Of a stretch of DNA of 64,000 nt, positions 41,305 to 53,203 are shown one piece after another (within the stretch, counting starts at the first letter, position 1; each line of letters starts with the position of its first letter). The stretch spans positions 248,001 through 312,000 of the forward strand of contig NZ_JARGES010000027.1 in NCBI RefSeq assembly GCF_029210365.1, in the 5' to 3' direction. Position numbers and translations under genes: made by a program. The notes beneath the pieces are model-generated. The model made no database searches. It saw only the letters and a list, made by a program, of their open reading frames with translations, and was not told the DNA's origin. Source of the DNA: Mesorhizobium sp. YIM 152430 (GTDB taxonomy: Bacteria > Pseudomonadota > Alphaproteobacteria > Rhizobiales > Rhizobiaceae).

Positions 41305-41329
41305 AATCACGGCTCCGTGCCAGCCATAT
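41301..41329 (+). promoter_or_regulatory. Candidate secG promoter
   Basis: TTGAAA (41301-41306), a 17-bp spacer and CCATAT (41324-41329), about 106 bp before secG. The murI TGA stop is within the -35 hexamer. Confidence 0.5.
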
Positions 41330-41352
41330 AGGGCTTGGCCATATAGGACTTG
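41323..41352 (+). repeat. Tandem 15-bp direct repeat upstream of secG
   Basis: Two adjacent copies of GCCATATAGG-R-CTTG (41323-41337 and 41338-41352), differing at one base. The first copy contains the candidate -10, so the second duplicates it. Confidence 0.8.
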
Positions 41353-41434
41353 GAATGGCGGCTGAAGCCGTGTATTGAGCCGCGTCGCCCCGCGTCACCT
41401 TTCGCGGGAGAGAAAAGATCACCCGGATTTTCTT

Positions 41435-41920
41435 ATGCAAACCATCCTCATCGTCATCCATTTGCTCGTCGTTCTGGCGATGGTGGCCGTCGTGCTGCTG
41501 CAACGTTCCGAAGGCGGCGGCCTCGGCATCGGCGGTGGGGGCGGCGGCAATTTCGCTGCCGCGCGCGGTTCGGGCAATCCGCTGACGCGGGCGACCGGCA
41601 TTCTGGCCGCGATCTTCTTTGCGACATCGCTCGGCCTCTCCCTGCTGGCCCGCTACGGCGAACAGCCGACCGATTTCCTCGATCGCATCCCGACCCAGCA
41701 GCAAGGCCAGCAGGCGCCCTCGGGCTCGGGCGGCGTGCTCGACCAACTCGGCGGAGACGACATTCCGACCGCCCCGGCAGCGCCTTCCGCACCGTCATCC
41801 GACGATGGCGCAGCGTCAGGCGCACCCGCAGCACCGGCAACAGACGAAGCGCCAGCCGCGTCTGCAACGGATACGGATGCGGCACCGGTCGAACAGGATC
41901 AGGTTCCCACCGGCAACTGA
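41435..41920 (+). CDS. secG: Preprotein translocase subunit SecG
   Basis: 161 residues. Two membrane helices (about 2-22 and 50-70) frame the conserved loop LLQRSEGGGLGIGGGGGG. SecG assists SecYE-SecA protein export. The start at 41435 (MQTILIVIH) removes 20 non-family codons that are open upstream. The long C-terminal tail (about 80-161), rich in Ala, Pro, Ser and Asp, is low-complexity and typical of alphaproteobacterial SecG. Confidence 0.95.
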   Translation: MQTILIVIHLLVVLAMVAVVLLQRSEGGGLGIGGGGGGNFAAARGSGNPLTRATGILAAIFFATSLGLSLLARYGEQPTDFLDRIPTQQQGQQAPSGSGGVLDQLGGDDIPTAPAAPSAPSSDDGAASGAPAAPATDEAPAASATDTDAAPVEQDQVPTGN

Positions 41921-41943
41921 TTCCATTTGGCGAGCTATCATCT

Positions 41944-42017
41944 GGCGGTTGTGTTCTTGTGATCACAGCCGCCCGATTTCGTTTGCGTCGCAGCATCAAG
42001 GGCCTTGCAGCCCTTGA
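41944..42017 (+). repeat. Two hairpins between secG and L,D-transpeptidase
   Basis: First, GGCGGTTGTG (41944-41953) pairs with CACAGCCGCC (41964-41973) with one G-T. Second, TCAAGGGC (41996-42003) pairs perfectly with GCCCTTGA (42010-42017) over a 6-nt loop. Neither has a T run, so they are weak as terminators. Confidence 0.55.
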
Positions 42018-42043
42018 GGGTCGCATGGCGGTTTTGATATGAT
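42014..42043 (+). promoter_or_regulatory. Candidate promoter of second L,D-transpeptidase
   Basis: TTGAGG (42014-42019), an 18-bp spacer and TATGAT (42038-42043), 60 bp before the ATG. The -35 lies in the second hairpin. Confidence 0.4.
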
Positions 42044-42103
42044 GGCGATGTCCACGCGTGTCGTGGAACGCATTGGCGCGCGCGGCGCAAAGGGGCTTTC
42101 GAC

Positions 42104-42910
42104 ATGATCAAGCGTATCGCTCTGGCAATCCTTCTTGCCGGCTTCGCAACCCAGTCCTTCGCGCAGGAGCCGCCGCCGGTGTTCGTGTTTCCGCAGGAGA
42201 AGGCGGCGCCCGTCGCGCCGCGTCAGGTCGTCAAGCCGCAGCCGGCCCGCATTGCCGCACCCGCTCCTGCGCTGCCCGTTCAGGACGTCGCTACTATCCG
42301 CACCCAAGGCAATATTGGTGAGTTGCGATCGACGGCGATGGTCTCGACCGGCTTCATGCGGCCAATGGAGACGGAGCTTCTGCCCGAAACCCGCGCGCTC
42401 GACGAAGTGCTCGGCGAGCGCGAGAAGGTCCGCAAGTTCACACCGAAGCCCGAGCAGATGCCGGTCGTGGTTCCGTTCTCCGGCTATGAGCCCGGCACCA
42501 TCGTCATCGATCCGCAGGCGCGCGTGCTCTATCTGGTCGAGGATCGCCGCTCTGCACGACGCTATGCGATCGCGGTCGGCAAGGACGGTCTCGAGTTCAA
42601 GGGCACCGCCAGGGTCGGCGACAAGCAGGAATGGCCGCGGTGGTTTCCCACCAAGGCGATGCAGGAACGTGAGCCGCAGAAGTATGGCCAGTACAAGGAC
42701 GGCATGAATGGCGGACCGGACAATCCGCTCGGCGCGCGCGCGATCTATCTGCACCAGGACAAGGTCGACACCCATGTTCGCATTCATGGCACCAATCAGC
42801 CCGAGACCATCGGCAGCGCCTCGTCCAATGGTTGCTTCCGCATGATCAACGAGCACGTCATGGATCTCTATTCGCGGGTCAGGGTCGGCGCCGAAGTCGT
42901 CGTTCTCTGA
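42104..42910 (+). CDS. L,D-transpeptidase (ErfK/YbiS type)
   Basis: 268 residues. Signal peptide MIKRIALAILLAGFATQSFA, then a Pro-rich linker (about 22-65). The YkuD domain has GTIVIDPQARVLYLVEDRRSARRYAIAVGKDGL and the catalytic block HVRIHGTNQPETIGSASSNGCFRM, with the Cys nucleophile in SNGC. It acts in the periplasm on peptidoglycan or in attaching outer-membrane proteins to it. No scaffold domain, unlike the larger enzyme at 6.7 kb. Followed by a strong terminator. Confidence 0.94.
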   Translation: MIKRIALAILLAGFATQSFAQEPPPVFVFPQEKAAPVAPRQVVKPQPARIAAPAPALPVQDVATIRTQGNIGELRSTAMVSTGFMRPMETELLPETRALDEVLGEREKVRKFTPKPEQMPVVVPFSGYEPGTIVIDPQARVLYLVEDRRSARRYAIAVGKDGLEFKGTARVGDKQEWPRWFPTKAMQEREPQKYGQYKDGMNGGPDNPLGARAIYLHQDKVDTHVRIHGTNQPETIGSASSNGCFRMINEHVMDLYSRVRVGAEVVVL

Positions 42911-42927
42911 TCCCTTCTTCCACCCCT

Positions 42928-42965
42928 AAATGCGCCGGCCGAAGATTTTTGGCTGGCGCATTTTC
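42928..42965 (+). terminator. Rho-independent terminator after L,D-transpeptidase
   Basis: AAATGCGCC-GGCC (42928-42940) pairs with GGC-T-GGCGCATTT (42951-42963), ending in a T run, 27 bp before pyrG. Confidence 0.8.
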
Positions 42966-42979
42966 ATTTGTGACGGTAA

Positions 42980-44620
<1,641 letters not shown>

Positions 44621-44623
44621 GGG

Positions 44624-45613
44624 CTAGGCAGCGATTGCGCGCAGGAATATCTGCGCGCAGTTTTCCCAGCGAAACCGCTCCGCCTGTCTGCGAGCGGACT
44701 CGCGCGGGATATTTAGCGCCGCGAGGCACGCCAGCCGCAGATCCTGATGCATCGCCCCGCTGCCTTCGGTCAGGATGTCGACCGGCCCGGTCACCGGATA
44801 CGCCGCGACGGGAAGCCCGCTCGCCAAAGCCTCCAGGATCACCAGCCCGAACGTATCCGTGCGGCTGGGAAAGACGAAGACGTCGCTCGACGCATAGGTC
44901 CGCGCCAGTTCCTCGCCGAATTGGGGGCCGGCGAAACGCACATGCGGGTAGCGCGCCTTCAGGAAGTCCAGATCCGGACCGCCACCGACCACCAGCTTGG
45001 TTCCCGGCAGGTCGAGGTCGAGGAAGGCGGGAATGTTCTTTTCCACCGCGACGCGACCCACATAGAGGAAAACGGGACCTGGCAGCCCCAAATCCGAGCG
45101 ATTCCCCGGATTGAACTGGTCGAGGTCCACGCCGCGTCCCCAGGGCGCGATGCGCGTGAAGCCACGTTCCTGGAGTTCCGTCACAAGCGAAGGGGTCGCC
45201 GCCAGCGTGGCGATGCCGGCATTGTGGAATCGGCGCAGCAGCAGATAGGACAGGCTTTGTGGAATAGGCATTCGCGCGCGAAGATATTCAGGAAGGCGCG
45301 TGTGGTAGCTCGTAGAGAACGTCCTGCCCCTCTTGAGGCAGTCGCGGCGGGCCAGAATGCCAAGCGGTCCTTCCGTCACGATGTGGATATGGTCGGCGCG
45401 CGCATCATCGATCGCCCGCGCGATGGTCTTCGGCCGCGTTATGGCAAGCCGAATGTCGCGATAGGTTGGCATGGCAAGCGATCGAAAGCCTTGTGGCGTA
45501 AGCAGCGTCGTGTGGATGCCGAATTGTTCGAGTGCCGCGATCAGACTTTTCATGGTCCGCACGACACCGTTGACCTGCGGTTCCCAGGCATCTGTCACGA
45601 ACAGGATTCGCAT
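44624..45613 (-). CDS. Glycosyltransferase family 4
   Basis: 329 residues, GT-B fold. N-terminal domain MRILFVTDAWEPQVNGVVRT; the C-terminal donor-binding domain has FLYVGRVAVEKN, LVVGGGPDLDFL, and the conserved SRTDTFGLVILEALASGLPV, where the usual E-x7-E motif begins with Asp. Relatives include GDP-mannose-dependent alpha-mannosyltransferases acting on lipids. In related rhizobia this enzyme often sits beside the LpxH-like phosphoesterase, which here is 20 kb away. Acceptor unknown. Confidence 0.88.
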   Translation of the reverse strand: MRILFVTDAWEPQVNGVVRTMKSLIAALEQFGIHTTLLTPQGFRSLAMPTYRDIRLAITRPKTIARAIDDARADHIHIVTEGPLGILARRDCLKRGRTFSTSYHTRLPEYLRARMPIPQSLSYLLLRRFHNAGIATLAATPSLVTELQERGFTRIAPWGRGVDLDQFNPGNRSDLGLPGPVFLYVGRVAVEKNIPAFLDLDLPGTKLVVGGGPDLDFLKARYPHVRFAGPQFGEELARTYASSDVFVFPSRTDTFGLVILEALASGLPVAAYPVTGPVDILTEGSGAMHQDLRLACLAALNIPRESARRQAERFRWENCAQIFLRAIAA

Positions 45614-45694
45614 CTGGCTTCTTTCCAGCCGAGTCGATTGGCCGCAGCCTATTCACACAATGTGACGGATGTGTAACAAATTGCAGACATGATT

Positions 45695-45722
45695 GGCTGC
45701 TCTCGAAGAGGCAGCCATTTTT
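45695..45722 (+). terminator. Terminator-like hairpin in the leader of an alpha/beta hydrolase gene
   Basis: GGCTGC-TCT (45695-45703) pairs with AGAG-GCAGCC (45707-45716) with one bulge, followed by ATTTTT. No plus-strand gene ends upstream (the neighbour is divergent), so it would act as an attenuator within the hydrolase leader. A TCACA-CAA-TGTGA dyad lies at 45653-45665. Confidence 0.55.
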
Positions 45723-45744
45723 CGCAAGAGGAACGTCGATCGGC

Positions 45745-46626
45745 ATGATTTCGTTGAAGTCCCCACGCATGATGGCCGCAGCGTTCGTCGTCGCGCTGGG
45801 CGGCATTGCGACAATTGCTATGCAGACCGTGCCGGAACTGATCCTTTTTCGCGAAAGGCTGGTGCTCAGCGTCCTTCATCTGGAAAGCGACGCCAAGCTC
45901 GAACCCTTCGACATGAAGACCCATGACGGGCTGACCCTGCGGAGCTGGTACAAGCAGCCCGACCCCGGCAAACCGGTCATCGTCTATTTTCCGGGCCGCG
46001 TCGGCGACCTGGTCAAGAAGCCGAGCCATCTCTTCAAGCTTGCCGAAGAGGGCTATGGCCTGCTGCTCGCCGGCTATCGCGGATATGGCGGCAATCCCGG
46101 CCGGCCGAGCGAGACGCATCTTTATCGCGACGCCGCGGGCCTTCTTGCGAAGCTGGCGGTCGAGAACATGGCGCCCGACGGGACGATCCTCTACGGATAT
46201 TCTATGGGCACCGGGATAGCGAGCTATGCCGCCAGCCAGATCAAGCCGCGCGCGGTCATCCTCGAAGCGCCGTTCACCAGCTTTCGCGATGCCGTGCGCC
46301 AGCAGGCGGGCAGGGCGCCGGTCTGGCTCGTGCGCACCCAGTTCGACACGCGCTCGCGGATCGGCGAGATCGACGTGCCGATCCTGCTGATGGCCGGCGG
46401 GCAGGACCAGGTGACGCCCGCGACCTTTGCCCAAAAGCTCGCTTCCCTGAACGAGACGTTCGCATCGCTGCACATTTTCAAGGAAGCCGGTCATGGCGAT
46501 ATGTTCGCCCACGGCGCCCTCGAAGCGGTCACCGGCTTTCTCGAGCAGTTCCGGCTGCCCGAACTCCTGCCGGATCTGGGCGGCGGAACGGCACAGGCCG
46601 CGCCGCTGGAACCGGCGACGCACTAG
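45745..46626 (+). CDS. Alpha/beta hydrolase, membrane-anchored
   Basis: 293 residues. One N-terminal hydrophobic helix (AAAFVVALGGIATIAMQTVPELILF, about 10-34) anchors it in the inner membrane. The catalytic domain has LYGYSMGTGIASYAA (nucleophile Ser), ILLMAGGQDQVTPA (Asp) and EAGHGDMFAHG (His), similar to the ABHD17/YfhR branch. The substrate is unknown, possibly lipid or acyl-peptide. AGAGGAA lies 11 bases before the ATG, a rather long gap, and a terminator-like hairpin sits in the leader. Confidence 0.82.
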   Translation: MISLKSPRMMAAAFVVALGGIATIAMQTVPELILFRERLVLSVLHLESDAKLEPFDMKTHDGLTLRSWYKQPDPGKPVIVYFPGRVGDLVKKPSHLFKLAEEGYGLLLAGYRGYGGNPGRPSETHLYRDAAGLLAKLAVENMAPDGTILYGYSMGTGIASYAASQIKPRAVILEAPFTSFRDAVRQQAGRAPVWLVRTQFDTRSRIGEIDVPILLMAGGQDQVTPATFAQKLASLNETFASLHIFKEAGHGDMFAHGALEAVTGFLEQFRLPELLPDLGGGTAQAAPLEPATH

Positions 46627-46663
46627 CCTTGCACCCGAGCCCGCTTTGGGGCAAACCGCCGCG

Positions 46664-47509
46664 ATGACATTGACGCTGCGACTTCTCGACCACTGCGTCC
46701 TGCCGGTGCCCGATCTGGCAACGGCGCGCGCCCGCTATGAAGCTCTCGGATTCACTGTGGCGCCACAAGGCACGCACCCGTTCGGCACGATCAATTCCTG
46801 CGTCTATTTCGCCGACGACACCTTCCTTGAGCCGCTGGCAATCGGGGATGCGATCAAAGTCGCTGAGGCGATCGAGAGCAGGAACGTCTTCGTCGCCCGC
46901 GATGCACTCTATCGGCAGGCGGTCGGCGCTGACGGCTTCTCGGCGCTCGTCTTCAAGACGGACGACGCGATGGCGGATCATGCGGGCTTTGACGAAGCGG
47001 ATTTTTCCGCCGGACCGGTCCTCGATTTCTCACGCGCCTTCGTCGATCCAAAGGGACGAAGCGGCAAGGTCTCGTTCCGGCTCGCATTCGCTGCGGAGCC
47101 GACAAGCGATGCCGCCTATTTCTTCACCTGCCAGCGCATCGAGGCTCCAGCATTGGCCGGCCGTGCCGCGCTCGAAACGCATCGCAACGGCGTGGCGGGC
47201 ATTGCCGGCGTCACGCTGACCGCCGTCGATCCGCAGGCGCAGGAGGCATTCCTGTCCACACTCGCCAACGGGCCGGTCGGCCGGGCAAACGGCGCTCTCT
47301 CTGCGCATCTGGGCAATTCGCGGCTTGCGATCGAGCCCGCAGACGGACCGCTTCGCCTTGCCGCCATCCACTTCGCCGTCGCCGATATCGATGCGACTGC
47401 CGAAGCGCTTGCGGCAGGAGACGTGGTCTTCGAGCGGGAAGGCGGCAAGCTGACGGTGCGGCCCGCATCCGGTCAGGGCGCGATTTTCACTTTCGAGGAC
47501 AGATCATGA
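46664..47509 (+). CDS. VOC-family (glyoxalase-like) protein
   Basis: 281 residues with a start at 46664 ([18 protein letters not shown]). It contains two VOC modules: [24 protein letters not shown] at the N-terminus and [22 protein letters not shown] near the C-terminus. The family binds metals and includes glyoxalases, dioxygenases and resistance proteins; this long form resembles the glyoxalase_3 group of unknown substrate. Its stop overlaps kdsA by four bases (ATGA), so the two are cotranscribed. Confidence 0.85.
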   Translation: MTLTLRLLDHCVLPVPDLATARARYEALGFTVAPQGTHPFGTINSCVYFADDTFLEPLAIGDAIKVAEAIESRNVFVARDALYRQAVGADGFSALVFKTDDAMADHAGFDEADFSAGPVLDFSRAFVDPKGRSGKVSFRLAFAAEPTSDAAYFFTCQRIEAPALAGRAALETHRNGVAGIAGVTLTAVDPQAQEAFLSTLANGPVGRANGALSAHLGNSRLAIEPADGPLRLAAIHFAVADIDATAEALAAGDVVFEREGGKLTVRPASGQGAIFTFEDRS

Positions 47510-48354
47510 TCCGCCCCAACGCCACCGTATCCGTCGGCAACATCGTCATTGCCAATGATGCGCCCTTCGTCCTGATCGCAGGCCCCTGCCAGCTCGAAAG
47601 CCGCGACCATGCCTTCGACATGGCAGGCCGCCTGAAAGAGATCACCGACAGGCTGGGCCTCGGCCTCGTCTACAAGTCATCCTTCGACAAGGCCAACCGC
47701 ACCTCGCTCAAGGGAACGCGCGGTGCGGGCCTCGACGCCGCTCTCCCGGTCTTCGCCGACCTGAAGCGCGAGTTCGGCTTTCCGGTGCTCACCGACGTCC
47801 ACACCGAAGAGCAGTGCGCCATCGTCGCGGAAGTGGTCGACATTCTCCAAATCCCGGCCTTCCTTTCGCGCCAGACCGACCTTCTGATCGCCGCCGCGAA
47901 GACCGGCAAGGTCGTCAACGTCAAGAAGGGCCAGTTCCTCGCGCCCTGGGACATGAAGAACGTCGTAGCCAAGGTGACCGAATCGGGCAATCCGAACGTG
48001 CTCCTGACCGAGCGCGGCGCGTCCTTCGGCTACAACACGCTCGTCTCCGACATGCGCGCGCTGCCGATCATGGCCGGGACCGGCGCACCGGTGATCTTCG
48101 ACGCGACCCATTCGGTGCAGCAGCCGGGCGGGCAGGGCGGATCGTCGGGCGGCGAGCGTCGCTTCGTCGAGACGCTGGCGCGCGCTGCCGTCGCCGTCGG
48201 CGTCGCGGGCGTCTTCATCGAGACCCATCAGGACCCGGACACCGCACCCTCGGACGGGCCGAACATGGTCCCTGTCGAGCAGATGGAAGCGCTTCTGACG
48301 CGCCTCGTCGCCTTCGACCGCATCGCGAAATCGTCGGAACATTCACCACGCTGA
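47506..48354 (+). CDS. kdsA: 3-deoxy-8-phosphooctulonate (KDO-8-phosphate) synthase
   Basis: 282 residues. Condenses phosphoenolpyruvate with arabinose 5-phosphate to make KDO for lipopolysaccharide. Motifs: [65 protein letters not shown], and [21 protein letters not shown]. Full length. ATG overlaps the upstream VOC gene's stop. The N-terminal Cys (GPCQL) suggests the metal-dependent type. Eno follows after a PRC-barrel gene. Confidence 0.97.
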   Translation: MIRPNATVSVGNIVIANDAPFVLIAGPCQLESRDHAFDMAGRLKEITDRLGLGLVYKSSFDKANRTSLKGTRGAGLDAALPVFADLKREFGFPVLTDVHTEEQCAIVAEVVDILQIPAFLSRQTDLLIAAAKTGKVVNVKKGQFLAPWDMKNVVAKVTESGNPNVLLTERGASFGYNTLVSDMRALPIMAGTGAPVIFDATHSVQQPGGQGGSSGGERRFVETLARAAVAVGVAGVFIETHQDPDTAPSDGPNMVPVEQMEALLTRLVAFDRIAKSSEHSPR

Positions 48355-48396
48355 CTGGTTTGATGCTCAACGGGAAACAACCCAAGGAGCAGATCA

Positions 48397-48762
48397 ATGA
48401 CCACCGCAACGGGCCACACGCAGGCCATCCGCGCATCGCGCGTCATCGGCACCAATGTCTACAATACCGAAGGCCAGCATATCGGCTCGATCGAGGACGT
48501 GATGCTGGACAAGACGTCCAACAACATCATGTTCGCCGTCATCGGTTTCGGCGGCTTCCTCGGCATCGGCGAAAGGTACCACGCAATTCCGTGGTCGGCC
48601 CTCGACTACGAGAAGAACCAGGAAGGCTATGTCGTCCCGTTCACGCGCGAGCAACTCGAAGCCGCGCCGACGCACGACATCGACGAACTGACCGGTTCGG
48701 ACGGCAAGGCCGCGCGCGACGCGTCCTATGACTACTACAAGGTCCAGCCCTACTGGTACTGA
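48397..48762 (+). CDS. PRC-barrel domain protein
   Basis: 121 residues, cytoplasmic, no signal peptide. PRC-barrel features: ASRVIGTNVYNTEGQHIGSIEDVMLDKTSNNIMFAVIGFGGFLGIGERYHAIPWSAL in order, the glycine-rich FGGFLGIGE marking the type common in Rhizobiales. A tyrosine-rich tail (YDYYKVQPYWY) ends the protein. AAGGAG precedes the ATG. Function unknown; such proteins are often stress-induced. Lies between kdsA and eno, closed by a terminator. Confidence 0.88.
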   Translation: MTTATGHTQAIRASRVIGTNVYNTEGQHIGSIEDVMLDKTSNNIMFAVIGFGGFLGIGERYHAIPWSALDYEKNQEGYVVPFTREQLEAAPTHDIDELTGSDGKAARDASYDYYKVQPYWY

Positions 48763-48768
48763 TCCTAA

Positions 48769-50169
<1,401 letters not shown>

Positions 50170-50220
50170 CCGTCCATTAAGCATGGCGGGTTCACATGGT
50201 TCTGTTCAAGGAATCGCCCC

Positions 50221-50535
50221 ATGTGGACCCGTCATCACAAGCAGCGCAACACCGGCCGCCTGATCGTGCCGGTCGTCGCATCGGCCTTTCTGGCCTATTT
50301 CGGCTATCACGCCTTTCATGGGGCATACGGCATCGACGCCAAGCACCGGCTGGAAGAGCGCGTCGCCATCCTCCAGTCCGAGCTGGACCGGCTCGTCGAA
50401 GAGCGTGAGGCGCTTGAAACAAAACTCGTTCTCATCAATGATGGAACGATCGAGCGCGACATGCTCGACGAACAGGCGCGCCGGGCGCTCGATCTCGTGC
50501 GCGACGACGAGGTGGTGATCTACCTCGATCGTTGA
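50221..50535 (+). CDS. FtsB/DivIC-type septum formation initiator
   Basis: 104 residues. A short basic N-terminus, one membrane helix (LIVPVVASAFLAYFGYHAF, about 14-32), then a coiled coil (RLEERVAILQSELDRLVEEREALETKL, about 44-70) and a C-terminal domain with DMLDEQARRALDLVRDDEVVI. This is the FtsB layout of the divisome FtsQBL complex. AAGGAATC lies before the ATG. Eno-ftsB-pdhA is a common alphaproteobacterial order. Its TGA lies at the left end of an inverted repeat upstream of pdhA. Confidence 0.9.
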   Translation: MWTRHHKQRNTGRLIVPVVASAFLAYFGYHAFHGAYGIDAKHRLEERVAILQSELDRLVEEREALETKLVLINDGTIERDMLDEQARRALDLVRDDEVVIYLDR

Positions 50536-50676
50536 TTAACTCAAATCAAGTTAATCGTCTAATTCCACTGTTTTTTCAGCATCTTCGATGAATATCCCCT
50601 ATGCGAAATCGGCATAGCGGGAACGAAGTCCCCATGCTAGCCTAAGGTCAATATCCGGGTATGCTCACATGCCCGG
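50534..50676 (+). promoter_or_regulatory. Three-dyad leader of the pdh operon
   Basis: The 177-bp gap before pdhA holds three inverted repeats. GATTAACT (50534-50541) pairs perfectly with AGTTAATC (50549-50556). CTATGC (50599-50604) pairs perfectly with GCATAG (50612-50617). CCGGGTATG (50655-50663) pairs with CATGCCCGG (50668-50676), one G-T. The first two have 7-nt spacers that share AAATC at the centre. They may be regulator sites; the third looks like an RNA hairpin. Confidence 0.55.
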
Positions 50677-50712
50677 TCGTCCGCAAAGAGACAGGCTCCG
50701 GGAGACCAAGGC

Positions 50713-51753
50713 ATGGCAACAGCCGCCAAGAAGGCGTCGCGCGCAAAGTCCGACGCCAAATCCGCTTCTGCGATCAAGACGCCGCCGCCTCTCGAATTTT
50801 CGAAGGAGGAAGAGCACAAGGCTTATCGCGACATGCTGCTGATCCGCCGCTTCGAGGAGAAGGCGGGCCAGCTTTACGGCATGGGCTTCATCGGCGGCTT
50901 CTGCCACCTTTATATCGGCCAGGAAGCGGTCGTCACCGGGATGCAGATGGCCCTCAAGGAGGGCGATCAGGTGATCACCGGCTATCGCGACCATGGCCAT
51001 ATGCTCGCCACCGGCATGACCGCGCGCGGCGTGATGGCCGAGTTGACCGGGCGCCGCAGCGGCTATTCGCGCGGCAAGGGCGGCTCCATGCATATGTTCT
51101 CCAAGGAGAAGAATTTCTACGGCGGACACGGCATCGTCGGCGGGCAGGTCTCGCTCGGCACCGGCCTGGCCTTCGCCAACCGCTACCGCGAGAACGACAA
51201 CGTCTCGCTGGTCTATTTCGGCGACGGCGCGGCCAATCAGGGCCAGGTCTATGAGAGCTTCAACATGGCGGCGCTGTGGAAGCTGCCGTCGATCTACATC
51301 ATCGAGAACAACCGCTACGCGATGGGCACCTCGGTCGCCCGTGCCTCCGCGCAGACCGATTTTTCGCAACGCGGCGCCTCCTTCAACATCCCAGGCATCC
51401 AGGTCGACGGTATGGACGTGCGCGCGGTCAAGGCCGCCGGCGACATGGCGGTCGAGTGGGCGCGCGCCGGCAACGGCCCGATGATCCTCGAAATGCAGAC
51501 CTATCGCTATCGCGGCCATTCGATGTCGGACCCGGCGAAATACCGCTCGAAGGACGAAGTGCAGAAGATGCGCTCCGAGCACGACCCGATCGAGCAGGTG
51601 AAAGCGCGGCTGATCGAGAAGAAATGGGCCACCGAGGACGAACTGAAGGCCATCGACAAGGAGGTTCGCGAGATCGTCGCCGATTCGGCGGAGTTCGCGC
51701 AGAACGACCCGGAGCCCGATGCGTCCGAACTCTACACCGACATTCTTCTTTGA
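50713..51753 (+). CDS. pdhA: Pyruvate dehydrogenase E1 alpha subunit
   Basis: 346 residues. Thiamine-diphosphate-dependent decarboxylase half of E1, forming a heterotetramer with PdhB. An Ala/Lys-rich N-terminus (about 1-28) precedes LEFSKEEEHKAYRDMLLIRRFEEK. TPP/Mg motif: VYFGDGAANQGQVYESFNMAALWKLP through IENNRYAMGT. The regulatory-loop region RYRGHSMSDPAKYRSKDEV is conserved. First gene of the pdhABC operon, 12 bp before pdhB. Confidence 0.98.
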   Translation: MATAAKKASRAKSDAKSASAIKTPPPLEFSKEEEHKAYRDMLLIRRFEEKAGQLYGMGFIGGFCHLYIGQEAVVTGMQMALKEGDQVITGYRDHGHMLATGMTARGVMAELTGRRSGYSRGKGGSMHMFSKEKNFYGGHGIVGGQVSLGTGLAFANRYRENDNVSLVYFGDGAANQGQVYESFNMAALWKLPSIYIIENNRYAMGTSVARASAQTDFSQRGASFNIPGIQVDGMDVRAVKAAGDMAVEWARAGNGPMILEMQTYRYRGHSMSDPAKYRSKDEVQKMRSEHDPIEQVKARLIEKKWATEDELKAIDKEVREIVADSAEFAQNDPEPDASELYTDILL

Positions 51754-51765
51754 GGAGCGCGCTCG

Positions 51766-53190
51766 ATGCCGATTGAAATCCTGATGCCCGCGCTCTCGCC
51801 GACCATGGAAGAGGGCAATCTGGCCAAGTGGCTGAAGAACGAAGGCGACAAGGTCGTCGCCGGCGACGTCATCGCCGAAATCGAGACCGACAAGGCGACG
51901 ATGGAAGTCGAGGCGGTCGATGAAGGCACGCTCGGCAAGATCCTGATCGCGGCCGGCACCGAGGGCGTGAAGGTCAACACGCCGATCGCCGTCCTGCTCG
52001 AAGAAGGCGAAAGCGCCGACGACGTCGGCAAGGCGTCGAAATCTGCCGCCAAATCCTCCGACGAGCCCGAACAGACAGCCGATGCCGCCGGCGGCAAGGA
52101 CAAGCAGGCGACGGAAGAGCCGTCTGCCAAGAAGGACGGCGCATCCGTTCCTGCCGCGCCGAAGACGGAAGTTGCCGCCGATCCGGACATTCCTGAGGGC
52201 ACCGAAATGGTGCCGACGACGGTCCGCGAAGCGCTACGCGACGCGATGGCCGAGGAAATGCGCCGCGACGAAGATGTCTTCATCATGGGCGAGGAAGTCG
52301 CCGAATATCAGGGTGCCTACAAGATCACCCAGAACCTGTTGCAGGAATTCGGCGCCAGGCGCGTCGTCGACACGCCGATCACCGAGCACGGCTTTGCGGG
52401 CGTCGGCGTCGGTGCGGCGATGGCCGGGCTGAAGCCCATCGTCGAATTCATGACCTTCAACTTCGCCATGCAGGCGATCGACCATCTCGTCAATTCGGCC
52501 GCAAAGACGCTCTATATGGCCGGCGGCCAGATGGGCGCGCCGATCGTCTTCCGCGGCCCGAACGGCGCGGCGGCGCGCGTCGGCGCCCAGCATTCGCAGT
52601 GCTATGCCGCCTGGTATGGCCACATTCCGGGCCTCAAGGTCGTCATGCCCTATACGGCCGCCGACGCCAAAGGGTTGTTGAAGGCCGCGATCCGCGATCC
52701 GAATCCGGTCGTCTTCCTTGAAAATGAAATCCTATACGGCCAGACCTTCGACGTGCCGAAGATGGATGATTTCGTGCTGCCGATCGGCAAGGCGCGCGTT
52801 CACAAGACCGGTAAGGACGCGACCATCGTCTCCTTCGGCATCGGCATGACCTATGCGGTCAAGGCCGCCGAGGAACTGGCGGGCGAGGGGATCGATGTCG
52901 AGATCATCGACCTGCGAACCATCCGTCCGATCGACATCGACACGGTTGTCGAGAGCGTCAAGAAAACCAATCGTCTCGTCACGGTCGAGGAAGGCTTCCC
53001 GCAATCTTCCGTCGGCGAGCATGTCGCCAGCCAGGTGATGCAGCGCGCCTTCGACCATCTCGACGCGCCGATCATCACCGTCGCCGGCAAGGACGTGCCG
53101 ATGCCCTATGCGGCCAATCTCGAAAAGCTCGCTCTGCCGAGCGTCGCCGAGGTCGTCGAGGCCGTGAAGGCCGTCACTTACAAGGCCTGA
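51766..53190 (+). CDS. pdhB: Pyruvate dehydrogenase E1 beta subunit with N-terminal lipoyl domain
   Basis: 474 residues. Residues 1-80 are a complete lipoyl domain with the lipoylated Lys in [18 protein letters not shown], nearly identical to that of PdhC. An Ala/Lys/Asp-rich linker (about 82-145) follows. The E1-beta part starts at about 145 ([21 protein letters not shown]), with [35 protein letters not shown], and a C-terminal transketolase domain with [14 protein letters not shown]. Lipoyl-bearing E1 beta is known in alphaproteobacteria and lacking in E. coli. Confidence 0.97.
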   Translation: MPIEILMPALSPTMEEGNLAKWLKNEGDKVVAGDVIAEIETDKATMEVEAVDEGTLGKILIAAGTEGVKVNTPIAVLLEEGESADDVGKASKSAAKSSDEPEQTADAAGGKDKQATEEPSAKKDGASVPAAPKTEVAADPDIPEGTEMVPTTVREALRDAMAEEMRRDEDVFIMGEEVAEYQGAYKITQNLLQEFGARRVVDTPITEHGFAGVGVGAAMAGLKPIVEFMTFNFAMQAIDHLVNSAAKTLYMAGGQMGAPIVFRGPNGAAARVGAQHSQCYAAWYGHIPGLKVVMPYTAADAKGLLKAAIRDPNPVVFLENEILYGQTFDVPKMDDFVLPIGKARVHKTGKDATIVSFGIGMTYAVKAAEELAGEGIDVEIIDLRTIRPIDIDTVVESVKKTNRLVTVEEGFPQSSVGEHVASQVMQRAFDHLDAPIITVAGKDVPMPYAANLEKLALPSVAEVVEAVKAVTYKA

Positions 53191-53203
53191 GGGAGAGCGG
53201 ACC

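Noticed and set aside
50532-50563. TTGATT at the FtsB-like gene stop as a pdhA -35 box
   Set aside because: No acceptable -10 at 16-18 bp; the nearest match is 20 bp away.
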